Shown in pieces: positions 1 to 12,468 of a stretch of DNA of 64,000 nt; the stretch's first letter is position 1; each line of letters opens with the position of its first letter. The notes under the pieces were generated by a model. The model did no database searches, was not told the origin of the DNA, and was given only the letters and a program-made list of their open reading frames with translations. Source of the DNA: Aestuariibacter sp. GS-14. GTDB taxonomy: Bacteria > Pseudomonadota > Gammaproteobacteria > Enterobacterales > Alteromonadaceae. The stretch lies in the NCBI RefSeq assembly GCF_006494365.1, contig NZ_VHIP01000016.1:1-64000 (forward strand), written 5' to 3'. The position numbers and the translations under genes are program-made.

Positions 1-74
1 TTACCGTGGTCAACGTGGCCGATAGTACCAACGTTTACGTGGGGTTTCTTACGTTCAAACTTTTCTTTTGCCAT
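1..74 (-). CDS. tuf: Elongation factor Tu, N-terminal fragment (cut by window start)
   Basis: Only the first 24 codons are inside the window. They read MAKEKFERKKPHVNVGTIGH and run on towards the G1 loop, which is the invariant start of bacterial EF-Tu, the GTPase that delivers aminoacyl-tRNA to the ribosome. The gene lies 61 bases after the fusA stop, in the order rpsL-rpsG-fusA-tuf of a standard str operon, so co-transcription is expected. The truncation is caused by the window edge. Confidence 0.95.
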   Translation of the reverse strand, partial: MAKEKFERKKPHVNVGTIGHVDHG

Positions 75-135
75 TTTTCTCGTTTCCTAAGTTAAAAGTC
101 CGACCCAATAGAAGACCGGACCGAACCTTCAAAAT

Positions 136-2232
136 TTAGTTTCGTGCCTCAATGATTACTTTCGCAACATTGCTTGGGGCTTCTGCATAGTTGAAAAACT
201 CCATTGAATAGGAGGCGCGCCCCTGCGTAGCTGAACGCAGGTCAGTAGCATAACCGAACATTTCGGAAAGTGGCACCTTTGCGCGAACAATTTTTATGCC
301 GCCAACGCCATCTTCCATACCTTCGATCAAACCGCGACGACGATTTAAGTCGCCAACAACGTCACCCATCCAGTCTTCCGGAGTGGTTACTTCAACTTTC
401 ATAGTGGGCTCAAGCAAGACAGGATTCGCGTCGGCGGCACCTTTTTTAAAGCCCATTGAACCGGCGATCTTAAACGCCATTTCAGAAGAGTCAACATCAT
501 GGTAAGAACCGTCGAACAACGTAACCTTTACATCCAGTACCGGATACCCTGCCAACACACCATTTTGCATTTGCTCCTGAATACCTTTGTCTACCGCCGG
601 AATATACTCTTTAGGTATCACGCCGCCTACAATTGCGTTAACAAACGCGTAGCCTTTGCCTTCTTCCTGCGGTTCGATGCGCAGCCAAACGTGACCAAAC
701 TGACCCCGGCCACCTGACTGACGGACAAACTTGCCTTCCACTTCCACAGATTTGCGGAGCGTTTCACGATAAGCCACTTGTGGCTTACCTACGTTACACT
801 CAACCTTGAACTCGCGCTTCATGCGGTCAACGATAATGTCGAGGTGCAACTCACCCATACCAGATATGATTGTCTGGCCGGTTTCATCATCTGTATTTAC
901 GCGGAAAGATGGATCCTCAGCAGCGAGCTTACTCAGCGCAATACCCATTTTTTCCTGATCTGCTGTAGATTTTGGCTCTACAGCAATCGAGATAACAGGC
1001 TCTGGGAACTCCATGCGTTCCAGTGTTATCACGTGGTTTGGATCACACAGCGTGTCACCGGTAGTGACATCTTTAAGTCCGATAGCCGCGGCAATATCAC
1101 CTGCCCGGACTTCTTTAATTTCTTCGCGATCTTTAGCGTGCATTTGTACAATACGACCAAAGCGTTCGCGCTTGCCCTTCACTGGGTTAAAAACGGTGTC
1201 ACCAGTATTTACCACACCGGAGTAACAACGGAAGAACGTCAATGTGCCCACAAATGGGTCGGTTGCAATCTTAAACGCCAGCGCTGAAAAGGGCTCGCTG
1301 TCATCAGCATGACGCTCACCTTCAGAATCATCCGGCAAAATACCCTTAATGGCCGGCACATCCGGCGGTGAGGGCAAATAACGAACTACCGAGTCCAATA
1401 CCGCCTGTACACCCTTGTTTTTAAATGCACTGCCACAAGTAGCCAGTACAATTTCGTTGTTCAGTGTACGGATGCGCAGACCTTCGTGAATCTCTTCTTC
1501 ACTCAGTTCGCCATTTTCCAAATACTTTTCCATTAACTCTTCATTTGCTTCGGCTGCCGCTTCAATCATTTCGGTGCGGTATTTTTCTGCCTTAGCCATC
1601 AGTTCTGCAGGAACATCTTCATAGGTAAAAGTCATACCCTGATCTTCTGCATTCCAGTTAATGGACTTCATTTTTACCAGGTCGATAACGCCGCGGAATT
1701 CTTCTTCCGCGCCGATGTTAAGCTGGATAGGCACGCAATTGGCACCCAAACGCTTACGGATTTGACCAACAACCCGCTCAAAATCCGCTCCTGCACGGTC
1801 CATCTTATTGACGAAGACCATGCGAGGAACGTGATATTTGTCCGCCTGTCGCCAGACGGTTTCTGATTGAGGTTCTACACCTGAAGACCCACAAAAGACC
1901 ACAACGGCACCATCAAGTACGCGCAAAGAGCGCTCAACTTCAATAGTAAAGTCAACGTGTCCGGGCGTATCAATAATATTGATACGGTGCTGTTCGAATT
2001 GCTGTTGCATACCCGCCCAGAAACAAGTAGTTGCAGCAGAGGTAATAGTAATTCCCCGCTCCTGCTCCTGCTCCATCCAGTCCATGGTTGCCGCACCATC
2101 GTGCACTTCACCAATTTTATGCGATAAACCGGTATAAAATAGTACGCGCTCCGTAGTCGTGGTTTTACCCGCGTCTACGTGCGCCACAATTCCAATATTA
2201 CGATAACGTTCAATTGGGGTCTTACGAGGCAT
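136..2232 (-). CDS. fusA: Elongation factor G
   Basis: This 698-residue GTPase catalyses ribosomal translocation and, with RRF, ribosome recycling in the cytoplasm. The G1 loop AHVDAGKT is at residues 17-24, followed by the DTPGH (G3) and NKMD (G4) motifs, then EF-G domains II to V; the last part has the usual GGRGQFGHV stretch of domain IV. The length is typical of the E. coli-like form (about 704). The gene begins 26 bases after rpsG and precedes tuf, so it is the third gene of the str operon. Start ATG with [15 protein letters not shown] is the family start. Confidence 0.98.
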   Translation of the reverse strand: MPRKTPIERYRNIGIVAHVDAGKTTTTERVLFYTGLSHKIGEVHDGAATMDWMEQEQERGITITSAATTCFWAGMQQQFEQHRINIIDTPGHVDFTIEVERSLRVLDGAVVVFCGSSGVEPQSETVWRQADKYHVPRMVFVNKMDRAGADFERVVGQIRKRLGANCVPIQLNIGAEEEFRGVIDLVKMKSINWNAEDQGMTFTYEDVPAELMAKAEKYRTEMIEAAAEANEELMEKYLENGELSEEEIHEGLRIRTLNNEIVLATCGSAFKNKGVQAVLDSVVRYLPSPPDVPAIKGILPDDSEGERHADDSEPFSALAFKIATDPFVGTLTFFRCYSGVVNTGDTVFNPVKGKRERFGRIVQMHAKDREEIKEVRAGDIAAAIGLKDVTTGDTLCDPNHVITLERMEFPEPVISIAVEPKSTADQEKMGIALSKLAAEDPSFRVNTDDETGQTIISGMGELHLDIIVDRMKREFKVECNVGKPQVAYRETLRKSVEVEGKFVRQSGGRGQFGHVWLRIEPQEEGKGYAFVNAIVGGVIPKEYIPAVDKGIQEQMQNGVLAGYPVLDVKVTLFDGSYHDVDSSEMAFKIAGSMGFKKGAADANPVLLEPTMKVEVTTPEDWMGDVVGDLNRRRGLIEGMEDGVGGIKIVRAKVPLSEMFGYATDLRSATQGRASYSMEFFNYAEAPSNVAKVIIEARN

Positions 2233-2258
2233 ACATCTCTCTCAGATTATTCCGTTGA

Positions 2259-2732
<474 letters not shown>

Positions 2733-2803
2733 CTATTCTCCGTGGAATTCAGGGATAACCCAAAACTCTTAAATTTAAGTTTGGCCTTACTAACGGAGAA
2801 CCG

Positions 2804-3178
2804 TTAAGACTTGGGCCGCTTCGCGCCGTATTTAGAGCGCGCTTGTTTACGTGAGTTAACACCTGCGCAGTCCAGAGTACCGCGAACAGTGTGATAACGA
2901 ACACCTGGTAAGTCTTTAACACGACCACCGCGAATAAGAACAACGCTGTGCTCTTGCAGGTTGTGGCCTTCACCGCCGATGTATGAAGAAACTTCAAAAC
3001 CGTTGGTTAAACGCACACGACATACTTTACGCAGTGCTGAGTTTGGTTTTTTAGGCGTAGTAGTATATACACGAGTACATACACCACGTCTTTGTGGACA
3101 AGCTTGCAGGGCAGCAACGTTGCTTTTTTCAACGGGCTTTCTGCGAGGCTTGCGCACTAACTGGTTAACTGTTGCCAT
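2804..3178 (-). CDS. rpsL: 30S ribosomal protein S12
   Basis: This 124-residue protein is part of the decoding centre and carries the [10 protein letters not shown] and [14 protein letters not shown] motifs. The lysines linked to streptomycin sensitivity are unmutated, so a sensitive S12 is predicted. I chose ATG 3178, giving [11 protein letters not shown], over an in-frame TTG six bases upstream, because a GGAGC ribosome-binding site sits at the right distance (about 3185-3190). It is the first gene of the str operon and is preceded by an unusual hairpin-rich leader. Confidence 0.97.
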   Translation of the reverse strand: MATVNQLVRKPRRKPVEKSNVAALQACPQRRGVCTRVYTTTPKKPNSALRKVCRVRLTNGFEVSSYIGGEGHNLQEHSVVLIRGGRVKDLPGVRYHTVRGTLDCAGVNSRKQARSKYGAKRPKS

Positions 3179-3201
3179 TAACAAGCTCCTGATTAATAAC
3201 T

Positions 3202-3226
3202 ATAAAAACCCGGGATGTATCCGGGT
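3202..3226 (-). terminator. Terminator-like hairpin just upstream of the rpsL RBS
   Basis: Read on the minus strand, ACCCGG, a 7-base loop and CCGGGT are followed by a run of T residues, then an AT-rich stretch and the rpsL Shine-Dalgarno. This has the form of an intrinsic terminator inside a leader, so it could attenuate rpsL. It could also be a processing or regulatory stem. The sequence shows the hairpin; its function is inferred. Confidence 0.5.
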
Positions 3227-3288
3227 AGAATGATTGGCGCTTTCGCACCAAAGATTACGTGCTCGTCGTAACCTTTTGCGGCTCTAAA

Positions 3289-3348
3289 AATAAAAAACCG
3301 CGCCCTGTGTAGGTTGGCTTTTAGCCTACCGCCTATTTCGGGTCGCGG
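3289..3348 (-). terminator. rpoBC terminator, overlapping the rpsL promoter start site
   Basis: On the minus strand a stem CCGCG-A-CCC / GGGCGCGG encloses an inner GTAGG/CCTAC hairpin and is followed by TTTTTTATTTTT, a strong intrinsic terminator about 120 bases after the rpoC stop. Its 5' arm (3340-3348) begins directly after the -10 box of a good promoter, so the predicted transcription start falls inside the arm. Read-through RNA would form the full stem. RNA initiated at the local promoter would lack the outermost pairs. Confidence 0.75.
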
Positions 3349-3349
3349 A

Positions 3350-3378
3350 ATATTAATGATCAAAGCCCAAGCTGTCAA
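3350..3378 (-). promoter_or_regulatory. sigma70 promoter of the str operon
   Basis: On the minus strand TTGACA (3373-3378) and TAATAT (3350-3355) are separated by exactly 17 bases, close to the sigma70 consensus. The predicted start is near 3342-3344, giving a leader of about 165 nucleotides before rpsL. It lies downstream of rpoC and drives rpsL-rpsG-fusA-tuf independently of the rpoBC operon. Confidence 0.75.
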
Positions 3379-3466
3379 GCTGTACAAAGGTTAACCACAG
3401 GATTAACTGTGAATTCCCCCTGCCAGCCGGACCTCTGGTGATTGCAGAACAATCACCAGATTCTGC

Positions 3467-6400
3467 TTATTCTTCGGAGGCTGAATCTCCAGACGTTACT
3501 TCTGCATTCAATGCTTCGGTAAGCGCTTGTTCTGCTTCAGCCGCAGACACTGACAATTCTGCCATTGCCTGTTGGCGGCGCTGAGCGCGTTTTTCGTGGT
3601 ATGCGAAACCGGTACCAGCCGGAATCAGGCGACCCACAATAACGTTCTCTTTCAGACCACGTAAGTCGTCTTCTTTGCCTTGTACTGCTGCTTCTGTCAG
3701 TACGCGGGTTGTTTCCTGGAACGATGCTGCAGAGATGAAAGACTCTGTAGACAGTGACGCTTTGGTGATACCCAGTAACTGGATTTCGTAAAGCGCTGGC
3801 AATTTGCCCTGACGTTCCATTTCGCGGTTAGCAATTTTCACTGCTGCCACTTCAACCTGTTCGCCTTCCAGGAACTGTGTGTCACCCGGGGCAGTAATCA
3901 TACACTTACGCAGCATCTGACGGATAACTACCTCGATGTGCTTATCGTTAATTTTTACACCCTGTAAGCGGTAAACTTCCTGAACTTCGTTCACGATGTA
4001 GTTAGAAACTGCACTTACGCCACGTAAACGCAGAATGTCGTGTGGAGACTCAGGACCGTCAGCGATAACTTCGCCGCGCTCAACAGTTTCACCTTCAAAC
4101 ACGTTCAGCTGACGCCACTTAGGAATCATCTCTTCATACGGATCACCGTCTTTTGGAGTAATTACCAGGCGTTTCTTGCCTTTAGTTTCTTTACCGAAAC
4201 CAATGGTACCAGACACCTCGGCCAGGATCGCAGGCTCTTTCGGCTTACGCGCTTCGAACAAGTCAGCTACGCGAGGCAGACCACCCGTGATGTCACGAGT
4301 CTTCGAGCTTTCCTGAGGAATACGGGCCAATACGTCACCGGCCTTAGCCAGCTTGCCTTCAGATGCTTCGATGGTAGTGAAGCTTGGCAGACGGATTTCC
4401 TGAAGTCCGGTTTCATCGCTTTCCAGGATCAGTTTAGGTTCTTTCGCGTTAACCTTAGACAGGTCTTTCACCACGATACGGGTCAAACCAGTCAGCTCAT
4501 CCTGCTGCATTTCAGTGTTTGAATCATCGATGTCAGCAAAGGTAATCTTCGCATCACGCTCAACGATAATTGGGTGACTATGCGGATCCCAGTTAGCGAC
4601 AACATCGCCAGCAGATACGCTTGCACCATCATCTACGGTTAATACCGCACCGTAAGGTACTTTATAACGCTCTTTCTCACGACCCTGGTCATCAATCATG
4701 GTCAGTTCGGTAGAACGAGATACGATGACAACCTTGCCGTCAGTATTACGCACGTATTTAGCGTTGTGTAACTTGAGGTTACCTGCTGTTTTAACCTGAA
4801 CACTGTTTTCTGCAGAGGCCCGCGATGCTGCACCACCGATGTGGAACGTACGCATCGTCAGCTGTGTACCCGGCTCACCGATTGACTGAGCAGCGATAAC
4901 ACCAACAGATTCACCTTTACCCACGATATGACCACGGGCAAGGTCACGTCCGTAACAGCTTGCACACACGCCATAGTCGTTGTCACAAGTGATTACTGAG
5001 CGCACTCGAATCTGATCAACAGAGTTCGCTTCCAGCATGTCTACCAGTGCTTCGTCCAGCAGCGTATTACGCTCAACCAGCATTTCATCACTGCCTGGCT
5101 TATACACGTCTTCTGCTACAACACGACCCAGTACGCGTTCACGCAATGGTTCTACGACGTCACCACCTTCGATCAGAGGTGTCATTAACACACCTTCGAA
5201 TGTGCCACAGTCAGAGTTAGTGATAACCAAATCCTGCGCAACATCTACCAGACGACGAGTCAGGTAACCTGAGTTCGCTGTCTTCAATGCGGTATCGGCC
5301 AAACCTTTACGCGCACCGTGCGTAGAAATAAAGTACTGAAGTACGTTCAGACCTTCACGGAAGTTTGCCGTGATAGGGGTTTCGATGATTGAGCCATCCG
5401 GCTTCGCCATCAGACCACGCATACCAGCCAACTGACGAATCTGGGCGGCACTACCACGAGCACCGGAGTCAGCCATCATGAACACAGAGTTGAATGATGC
5501 CTGCTCTTCTTCTTCGCCTTTGGCGTTGATCACAACGTCAGTTTTCAGGTTATCCATCATGGCCTTAGCTACTTTTTCGTTAGCGTTTGACCAAATATCG
5601 ATAACTTTGTTGTAACGCTCACCCGCTGTAACCAAACCGCTCTGGAACTGTTCCTGGATCTCGATTACTTCTGCTTCTGCTGCCTCGATAATATCTTTCT
5701 TGGCATCTGGAATTACCATGTCATCGATACCAACAGACGCACCCGCGATCATCGCGTAGTGGAAACCGGTATACATGATTTGGTCTGCTGCAATAACAGT
5801 ATCTTTCAGACCAAGCGTACGGTAACACTCGTTCAACAGTTTAGAGATCTGCTTCTTGCCCATTGCCTGGTTGATAATTTCAAACGGCAGGCCTTTTGGC
5901 AGAATCAACGAGAAAATCGCGCGACCAACTGTAGTATCAGTTAGTGTTACTTTTTCTGTTTTAGTACCATCTTCTGCAACATCGTATTCAGTAATACGAA
6001 CTTTTACACGTGAGTGCAGTTCTGCGTTACCGGTACGGTAAGCTTTCTCGGCTTCGTGCGGGCTGGTAAATACCATGCCTTCGCCCTGACCGTTAATCTT
6101 GTCACGGGTCAGATAATACAGACCCAATACAACGTCCTGTGAGGGTACGATGATCGGCTCACCGTTCGCTGGAGAAAGGATGTTGTTGGTTGACATCATC
6201 AGCGCACGCGCTTCTAGCTGTGCTTCGATAGTCAACGGAACGTGAACCGCCATTTGGTCACCGTCGAAGTCGGCGTTATAAGCCGCACACACCAATGGGT
6301 GCAACTGAATCGCTTTACCTTCGATCAGGGTAGGTTCAAACGCCTGGATACCCAATCTGTGCAGCGTTGGTGCACGGTTAAGCAGTACAGGGTGTTCACG

Positions 6401-7648
6401 GATTACCTCGTCAAGCACATCCCATACTTCCGGCGCTTCGCGCTCTACCAGCTTCTTAGCAGCTTTGATAGTAGTAGCCAGACCACGAGCTTCTAATTTG
6501 CCATAGATGAATGGCTTGAACAGCTCCAGTGCCATTTTCTTAGGCAGACCACACTGGTGCAAACGCAGAGTAGGACCAACGGTGATTACCGAACGGCCTG
6601 AGTAATCAACACGTTTACCAAGCAGGTTCTGACGGAAACGACCTTGCTTACCTTTGATCATGTCGGCAAGTGATTTCAGAGGACGCTTGTTAGAACCGGT
6701 GATTGCACGACCACGACGGCCGTTGTCCAGCAACGCATCTACCGCTTCCTGCAACATACGCTTTTCGTTGCGTACGATGATGTCAGGTGCCGCCAGGTCA
6801 AGAAGACGCTTCAAACGGTTGTTACGGTTGATTACGCGACGGTATAAATCGTTCAGGTCAGACGTAGCAAAACGACCACCATCCAGCGGTACCAACGGAC
6901 GTAAATCGGGTGGCAGAACTGGAAGAACAGTCATGATCATCCACTCTGGCTTGTTGCCAGACTGTTGGAATGATTCAAGCAATTTCAGACGCTTGGTTAC
7001 TTTCTTACGCTTGGTTTCAGAGTTGATAGAAGGCAACTCTTCACGCATAGACGCAACATCCGCATCAACATCCAGGTGTTTCAGCAGATCAAAAATAGCT
7101 TCCGCACCCATTTTGGCTTCGAATTCGTCGCCATGCTCTTCAAGTGCATCCAGGTATTCTTCTTCGCTCAGCAATTGGCTGCGCTCAAGCGTGGTCATGC
7201 CAGGCTCGGTTACAACGAATGATTCGAAGTACAGTACGCGCTCGATATCACGCAGTGTCATATCCAGCATCAAACCAATACGAGACGGCAGTGATTTCAG
7301 GAACCAAATGTGCGCTACCGGACTCGCCAGCTCAATGTGACCCATACGCTCACGACGTACTTTGGTCAGCGTTACTTCAACGCCACATTTTTCACAGATT
7401 ACACCACGGTGCTTCAGACGCTTGTACTTACCGCACAAACACTCATAGTCCTTAACCGGACCAAAGATACGCGCACAGAACAAACCGTCACGCTCAGGTT
7501 TGAACGTACGATAGTTGATGGTTTCTGGCTTTTTAACTTCACCGTATGACCACGAACGGATCATGTCTGGTGAAGCAAGACCGATACGAATATTATCGAA
7601 TTCTTCAGTCTTGTTTTGTTGTTTTAGAAACTTTAATAAGTCTTTCAC
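3467..7648 (-). CDS. rpoC: RNA polymerase subunit beta'
   Basis: This 1393-residue subunit is slightly shorter than the 1407 of E. coli. The N-terminal zinc ribbon (CLCGKYK...CEKCG) is near residues 70-90, the catalytic magnesium loop NADFDGD is near 460, and the second zinc cluster ([15 protein letters not shown]) lies in the distal half. With rpoB it forms the polymerase active centre. It starts [11 protein letters not shown], 76 bases after the rpoB stop, in the same operon. The C-terminus is the variable acidic tail usual in this class. Confidence 0.98.
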   Translation of the reverse strand: MKDLLKFLKQQNKTEEFDNIRIGLASPDMIRSWSYGEVKKPETINYRTFKPERDGLFCARIFGPVKDYECLCGKYKRLKHRGVICEKCGVEVTLTKVRRERMGHIELASPVAHIWFLKSLPSRIGLMLDMTLRDIERVLYFESFVVTEPGMTTLERSQLLSEEEYLDALEEHGDEFEAKMGAEAIFDLLKHLDVDADVASMREELPSINSETKRKKVTKRLKLLESFQQSGNKPEWMIMTVLPVLPPDLRPLVPLDGGRFATSDLNDLYRRVINRNNRLKRLLDLAAPDIIVRNEKRMLQEAVDALLDNGRRGRAITGSNKRPLKSLADMIKGKQGRFRQNLLGKRVDYSGRSVITVGPTLRLHQCGLPKKMALELFKPFIYGKLEARGLATTIKAAKKLVEREAPEVWDVLDEVIREHPVLLNRAPTLHRLGIQAFEPTLIEGKAIQLHPLVCAAYNADFDGDQMAVHVPLTIEAQLEARALMMSTNNILSPANGEPIIVPSQDVVLGLYYLTRDKINGQGEGMVFTSPHEAEKAYRTGNAELHSRVKVRITEYDVAEDGTKTEKVTLTDTTVGRAIFSLILPKGLPFEIINQAMGKKQISKLLNECYRTLGLKDTVIAADQIMYTGFHYAMIAGASVGIDDMVIPDAKKDIIEAAEAEVIEIQEQFQSGLVTAGERYNKVIDIWSNANEKVAKAMMDNLKTDVVINAKGEEEEQASFNSVFMMADSGARGSAAQIRQLAGMRGLMAKPDGSIIETPITANFREGLNVLQYFISTHGARKGLADTALKTANSGYLTRRLVDVAQDLVITNSDCGTFEGVLMTPLIEGGDVVEPLRERVLGRVVAEDVYKPGSDEMLVERNTLLDEALVDMLEANSVDQIRVRSVITCDNDYGVCASCYGRDLARGHIVGKGESVGVIAAQSIGEPGTQLTMRTFHIGGAASRASAENSVQVKTAGNLKLHNAKYVRNTDGKVVIVSRSTELTMIDDQGREKERYKVPYGAVLTVDDGASVSAGDVVANWDPHSHPIIVERDAKITFADIDDSNTEMQQDELTGLTRIVVKDLSKVNAKEPKLILESDETGLQEIRLPSFTTIEASEGKLAKAGDVLARIPQESSKTRDITGGLPRVADLFEARKPKEPAILAEVSGTIGFGKETKGKKRLVITPKDGDPYEEMIPKWRQLNVFEGETVERGEVIADGPESPHDILRLRGVSAVSNYIVNEVQEVYRLQGVKINDKHIEVVIRQMLRKCMITAPGDTQFLEGEQVEVAAVKIANREMERQGKLPALYEIQLLGITKASLSTESFISAASFQETTRVLTEAAVQGKEDDLRGLKENVIVGRLIPAGTGFAYHEKRAQRRQQAMAELSVSAAEAEQALTEALNAEVTSGDSASEE

Positions 7649-7724
7649 AAATACTCTCCCGGCGGAGTCAGTCTCTATGGCCCGGCGAACCGGGCCAACT
7701 CAATCAATTATGGCGAATGCCTGC

Positions 7725-10700
7725 TTATTTCTCTTCCAGCTCGATATTGATACCGAGTGAGCGGATTTCTTTAAGCAATACGTTGAAGGATTCAGGCATG
7801 CCTGGTTCCATTCTGTGATCGCCATCAACGATGTTCTTGTACATTTTGGTACGACCGTTAACGTCATCCGACTTAACAGTTAGCATTTCCTGCAGGGTAT
7901 AAGCAGCACCGTATGCTTCCAGTGCCCACACTTCCATCTCACCGAAGCGCTGACCACCGAACTGTGCTTTACCACCCAGAGGCTGCTGTGTAACCAGGCT
8001 GTATGAACCGGTTGAACGCGCGTGCATTTTGTCGTCAACCAAGTGGTTCAGTTTCAGCATGTACATGTAACCAACCGTTACCGGACGTTCAAACTCACGA
8101 CCGGTACGACCGTCGAACAACGTAATCTGACCGCTTTCTGGGATATCAGCCAGCTTCAGCATGGCTTTAATCTCAGATTCACGCGCACCGTCGAATACAG
8201 GCGTTGCTACTGGTACACCCTTACGCAGGTTGTTAGCCAGACGCACTACTTCGTCGTCGCTGAACGTGCTGATGTCTACCTGTTGTGGGTTGTCACCCAG
8301 TGAGTAGATTTCTTGCAGGAAGTTGCGCAGTTTAGCCATTTCTTCCTGTTCTTTCAGCATGCGATCAATCTTCACGCCTAAGCCGTGAGCCGCCATACCT
8401 AAGTGAGTTTCAAGGATCTGACCGATGTTCATACGCGAAGGTACACCCAGCGGGTTCAGAACGATGTCTACCGGCGTGCCGTTCTCGTCGTAAGGCATGT
8501 CTTCTACCGGGATTACAGTAGAGATAACACCCTTGTTACCGTGACGACCTGCCATCTTGTCACCAGGCTGAATGTGACGCTTAACAGCCAGGTAAACTTT
8601 AACGATTTTCAGTACGCCAGGTGCCAGATCATCACCTTGTGTGATCTTACGACGCTTAGCTTCAAATTTCTTATCGAAGTCTGCTTTGATTTCGTCGTGC
8701 TGCTGACCAATTTGGTCTAAATCCAGCTGCGCATCTTCGTCTTTCAACGGGATATCAAACCATTTTTCACGCGGCAGACTGTCAAGTTTAGCCTGATCAA
8801 CGCCCGCTTTTAACAGCAGGTTTTGCGCACGTGCGAAGATACCGTCAGCAAGAATTGAGAACTCATCGCCCAGGTCTTTCTTAACCTGACGCAATTGCAT
8901 ATCTTCAATTTCAAGTGCGCGTTTATCTTTCTCTACGCCATCACGGGTAAATACTTGTACGTCGATAACCGTTCCGTGTACAGAGTTAGGTACACGTAAA
9001 GAGGTATCTTTAACGTCAGACGCTTTTTCACCGAAGATCGCACGTAACAGCTTTTCTTCTGGGGTAAGTTGCGTTTCGCCTTTAGGCGTTACTTTACCTA
9101 CCAGAATGTCGCCGCCTTTCACTTCCGCACCAATGTAAACAACGCCAGACTCATCCAGCTTGCTCAGTGCAGATTCACCCACGTTCGGGATATCGGCAGA
9201 AATTTCTTCTGGCCCAAGCTTAGTATCACGAGCGATACAGCTTAATTCCTGAATGTGAATGGTAGTGAAACGGTCTTCCTGTGCAACGCGCTCTGAAATC
9301 AGAATCGAGTCTTCGAAGTTGTAACCATTCCAAGGCATGAACGCGATACGCATGTTCTGACCCAGTGCCAGATCGCCTAAGTCAGTAGACGGACCATCAG
9401 CCAGTACATCGCCGGCTACAATCGGGTCGCCAACGTTACACGTAGGACGCTGATTGATACAGGTGTTCTGGTTAGAACGCGTGTATTTAGTCAGGTTGTA
9501 GATATCGATACCCGCTTCACCAGCGAACATCTCATCTTCGTCAACTTTAATAACGATACGGCTGGCATCAACGTAATCAACCACACCACCACGCTTAGCG
9601 ACAACGGTTACACCGGAGTCAACAGCGATAGTGCGTTCCATACCCGTACCAACTAATGGCTTATCAGCACGTAATGTAGGTACAGCCTGACGTTGCATGT
9701 TCGCACCCATCAGTGCACGGTTGGCGTCATCGTGCTCAAGGAACGGGATAATGCTTGCCGCAATCGATACGATTTGCTGTGGTGAAACGTCCATGTACGT
9801 GATGTCTTCTTTAGGCATCAGCGTGGTTTCACCGCGGTAGCGACATGGAATCAGTTCATCTACCAGCCCGCCTTCTTCAGTCAATGCAATGTTCGCCTGT
9901 GCGATTGCATACTGACCTTCTTCGATAGCCGATAAATAATCGATTTCTTCTGTTACCACACCGTCTACAATGCGACGGAAAGGCGTTTCTAGGAAACCGA
10001 AATCATTGGTACGCGCAAAGCTTGCCAATGAGTTAATCAAACCGATGTTTGGACCTTCAGGGGTTTCGATTGGACACAAACGACCATAGTGAGTCGGGTG
10101 TACGTCACGAACCTCAAAGCCTGCACGTTCACGTGTCAGACCACCCGGGCCTAAGGCAGAAATACGACGCTTGTGCGTAACTTCTGACAGCGGGTTGTTC
10201 TGATCCATAAACTGCGACAGCTGCGAAGAACCAAAGAATTCTTTAACGGCTGCAGAAATAGGCTTAGCGTTGATCAGATCCTGTGGCATAACGTTGTCCA
10301 GGTCACCCAAAGACAGACGTTCTTTAACCGCACGCTCAACACGCACTAAACCAACTCGGAACTGGTTCTCTGCCATTTCGCCTACTGAACGAATACGACG
10401 GTTACCCAAGTGGTCGATATCGTCCACTTCATCTTTACCGTCACGGATTTCGATCAGTTGTTTCATCACAGCAATGATGTCGCCCTTGTCCAGTGTACCT
10501 GAACCAGTCAGTTCTTCACGGCCTAAGCGGCGGTTGAACTTCATGCGACCAACAGAAGACAAGTCATAACGCTCTTCAGAGAAGAACAGGTTATCGAACA
10601 AGGTTTCTGCTGCGTCTTTCGTTGGTGGTTCACCAGGACGCATCATGCGATAAATTTCAACTAACGCTTCAAGGCGGTTAGTTGAGCTGTCGATACGCAG

Positions 10701-11753
10701 GGTATCAGAGATATACGAACCGTGATCCAGTTCGTTTATGTACAGCGTAGTAAATTCAGTAATACCGGCTTTGCTCAACGACGCCATGTTTTCCATGGTC
10801 ACTTCGTCGTTAGCACTTACCAGTACTTCACCTGTTTCTTCGTTGACGTAGGTATCACCGTATACGCGGCCAACCAAATACTCAACAGGCACTTCAAGCT
10901 CAGTAATGCCCGCTTTTTCAAGTGCACGGGTGTGACGCGCAGAAATACGGCGGCCATGTTCAACCAGCACGTTTCCTTCGCCATCCAGAATGTCGAATTG
11001 TGCAGTTTCACCACGCAAACGGTCTGCTACGATTTCCATCATCAGCTTGCCGTCAGCAATACGCACCTGAACTTTGTCGAAGAAAGTATCAAGGATTTCT
11101 TCAGTACCCATTTCCAGAGCACGTAAGATTATCGTTGCAGGCAACTTACGGCGACGGTCGATACGTACGAACAGGTTATCTTTCGGGTCAAACTCGAAAT
11201 CAAGCCACGAACCACGGTAAGGAATAACACGTGCGTTGTACAACACCTTACCAGACGAGTGTGTTTTACCTTTGTCGTGATCAAAGAACACACCAGGAGA
11301 ACGATGCAGCTGAGAAACGATAACGCGCTCGGTACCATTAATGACGAACGTACCGTTCTCTGTCATTAATGGGATTTCACCCATGTACACTTCTTGTTCT
11401 TTAATATCTTTTACAGTACCGGGTGCCGCTTCTTTATCGAATAATACGAGACGAAGTTTCACTCTTAAAGGAGCTGAATAAGTTACGCCGCGAATCTGAC
11501 ATTCTTTAACGTCGAATACCGGTTCGCCAAGACGATAACTCACATATTGTAATTCTGAATTGCCAGAGTAACTTTTTATTGGAAAAACAGAACGGAATGC
11601 TGCTTCCAAACCATATTGACCATCGGGATCGATATCAATAAATTTCTTGAAAGAATCTAGCTGGATTGAAAGAAGGTATGGAATTTCCAATACCTGTGGG
11701 CGTTTGCCAAAATCCTTACGGATACGTTTCTTTTCGCTATAAGAGTAAACCAT
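7725..11753 (-). CDS. rpoB: RNA polymerase subunit beta
   Basis: At 1342 residues it has exactly the length of E. coli RpoB and starts [16 protein letters not shown]. The rifampicin pocket reads [20 protein letters not shown] followed by [11 protein letters not shown], with the wild-type Asp, His and Ser at the usual resistance positions, so a rifampicin-sensitive enzyme is predicted. It lies between rplL and rpoC. An attenuator-like terminator precedes it, which is the classic way polymerase subunit synthesis is set below that of L7/L12. Confidence 0.98.
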   Translation of the reverse strand: MVYSYSEKKRIRKDFGKRPQVLEIPYLLSIQLDSFKKFIDIDPDGQYGLEAAFRSVFPIKSYSGNSELQYVSYRLGEPVFDVKECQIRGVTYSAPLRVKLRLVLFDKEAAPGTVKDIKEQEVYMGEIPLMTENGTFVINGTERVIVSQLHRSPGVFFDHDKGKTHSSGKVLYNARVIPYRGSWLDFEFDPKDNLFVRIDRRRKLPATIILRALEMGTEEILDTFFDKVQVRIADGKLMMEIVADRLRGETAQFDILDGEGNVLVEHGRRISARHTRALEKAGITELEVPVEYLVGRVYGDTYVNEETGEVLVSANDEVTMENMASLSKAGITEFTTLYINELDHGSYISDTLRIDSSTNRLEALVEIYRMMRPGEPPTKDAAETLFDNLFFSEERYDLSSVGRMKFNRRLGREELTGSGTLDKGDIIAVMKQLIEIRDGKDEVDDIDHLGNRRIRSVGEMAENQFRVGLVRVERAVKERLSLGDLDNVMPQDLINAKPISAAVKEFFGSSQLSQFMDQNNPLSEVTHKRRISALGPGGLTRERAGFEVRDVHPTHYGRLCPIETPEGPNIGLINSLASFARTNDFGFLETPFRRIVDGVVTEEIDYLSAIEEGQYAIAQANIALTEEGGLVDELIPCRYRGETTLMPKEDITYMDVSPQQIVSIAASIIPFLEHDDANRALMGANMQRQAVPTLRADKPLVGTGMERTIAVDSGVTVVAKRGGVVDYVDASRIVIKVDEDEMFAGEAGIDIYNLTKYTRSNQNTCINQRPTCNVGDPIVAGDVLADGPSTDLGDLALGQNMRIAFMPWNGYNFEDSILISERVAQEDRFTTIHIQELSCIARDTKLGPEEISADIPNVGESALSKLDESGVVYIGAEVKGGDILVGKVTPKGETQLTPEEKLLRAIFGEKASDVKDTSLRVPNSVHGTVIDVQVFTRDGVEKDKRALEIEDMQLRQVKKDLGDEFSILADGIFARAQNLLLKAGVDQAKLDSLPREKWFDIPLKDEDAQLDLDQIGQQHDEIKADFDKKFEAKRRKITQGDDLAPGVLKIVKVYLAVKRHIQPGDKMAGRHGNKGVISTVIPVEDMPYDENGTPVDIVLNPLGVPSRMNIGQILETHLGMAAHGLGVKIDRMLKEQEEMAKLRNFLQEIYSLGDNPQQVDISTFSDDEVVRLANNLRKGVPVATPVFDGARESEIKAMLKLADIPESGQITLFDGRTGREFERPVTVGYMYMLKLNHLVDDKMHARSTGSYSLVTQQPLGGKAQFGGQRFGEMEVWALEAYGAAYTLQEMLTVKSDDVNGRTKMYKNIVDGDHRMEPGMPESFNVLLKEIRSLGINIELEEK

Positions 11754-11887
11754 GGGTTCCTCAGCCTGCTGATTTTAGACCCAACCTGTTGCCTGTAAAC
11801 GACCAGACAACAAACTTCCAGTACCCTTGCACAGGGAACAATCCGACAGCATACACCAAAAATTAACCAAATGGTTAGTTAACTGGT

Positions 11888-11955
11888 TGGTTTATTGCCA
11901 ATTTTTTTGTTCCGCGTGGTAACGCATGATGTATATGGTCAAGGGTAATAAACCA
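11888..11955 (-). other. Long stem-loop in rplL-rpoB spacer, possible RNase processing site
   Basis: TGGTTTATTGCC (11888-11899) and GGTAATAAACCA (11944-11955) can pair over 12 positions with one mismatch. The stem lies between the rplL-rpoB attenuator and the rpoB start. E. coli has an RNase III cleavage site in the equivalent spacer, so a processing role is a reasonable inference by position. The sequence itself is not diagnostic. Confidence 0.35.
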
Positions 11956-11970
11956 TACACCCTACAGCGC

Positions 11971-12002
11971 AAAAAGGCTGGTGGTCTAAAAAACCACCAG
12001 CC
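11971..12002 (-). terminator. rplL-rpoB intercistronic attenuator/terminator
   Basis: On the minus strand GGCTGGTGGT and ACCACCAGCC form a perfect 10-bp stem with a 7-base loop, followed by TTTTT, 35 bases after the rplL stop. A partly efficient terminator at this place is well known in enterobacteria, where it lets only a fraction of transcripts continue into rpoBC. That this one is leaky is inferred from the operon layout. Confidence 0.85.
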
Positions 12003-12037
12003 CAGGCCATTTCTGGCGAGCAATCTGTTAATTCAGA

Positions 12038-12412
12038 TTACTTGATTTCAACTGTTGCACCAGCTTCTTCAAGCTCTTTCTTCAGTGCTTCAGCTTCATC
12101 TTTGCTTACGCCTTCTTTGATTGCTTTAGGAGCAGCTTCTACTACGTCCTTAGCTTCTTTCAGACCTAAGCCAGTCGCGCCGCGAACTGCTTTGATTACT
12201 GCAACTTTGTTTGCGCCGAATGAAGTCATTACAACGTCAAACTCAGTCTTTTCTTCAACAGCAGCAGCTTCACCAGCTACAGCAGGACCAGCAACAGCAA
12301 CAGCCGCTGCAGATACACCGAATTTCTCTTCAGCTGCTTCGATCAGTTCAACCAGTTCCATTACTGGCATTTCAGCGATCGCGTTTAAAATATCTTCTTT
12401 AGTCAGAGCCAT
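12038..12412 (-). CDS. rplL: 50S ribosomal protein L7/L12
   Basis: This 124-residue acidic, alanine-rich stalk protein (E. coli 121) recruits translational GTPases. The N-terminal dimerisation domain ([20 protein letters not shown]) is followed by an Ala/Val/Gly hinge near residues 35-50 and the C-terminal globular domain with [20 protein letters not shown]. It follows rplJ by 56 bases. Expression in excess over L10 (four copies per ribosome) normally depends on efficient translation of this cistron. Confidence 0.98.
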   Translation of the reverse strand: MALTKEDILNAIAEMPVMELVELIEAAEEKFGVSAAAVAVAGPAVAGEAAAVEEKTEFDVVMTSFGANKVAVIKAVRGATGLGLKEAKDVVEAAPKAIKEGVSKDEAEALKKELEEAGATVEIK

Positions 12413-12468
12413 TTCTCTAAACTCCTGGGATTAAAATGTTAAAAAAATCAATATGCCAAAAACGCCAA

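Noticed and set aside
6654-7340. 228-codon plus-strand open frame opposite rpoC
   Set aside because: It is antisense to the conserved rpoC sequence, has low complexity rich in Arg and Ser, and has no ribosome-binding site or family likeness. Several similar antisense frames lie over fusA and rpoB.
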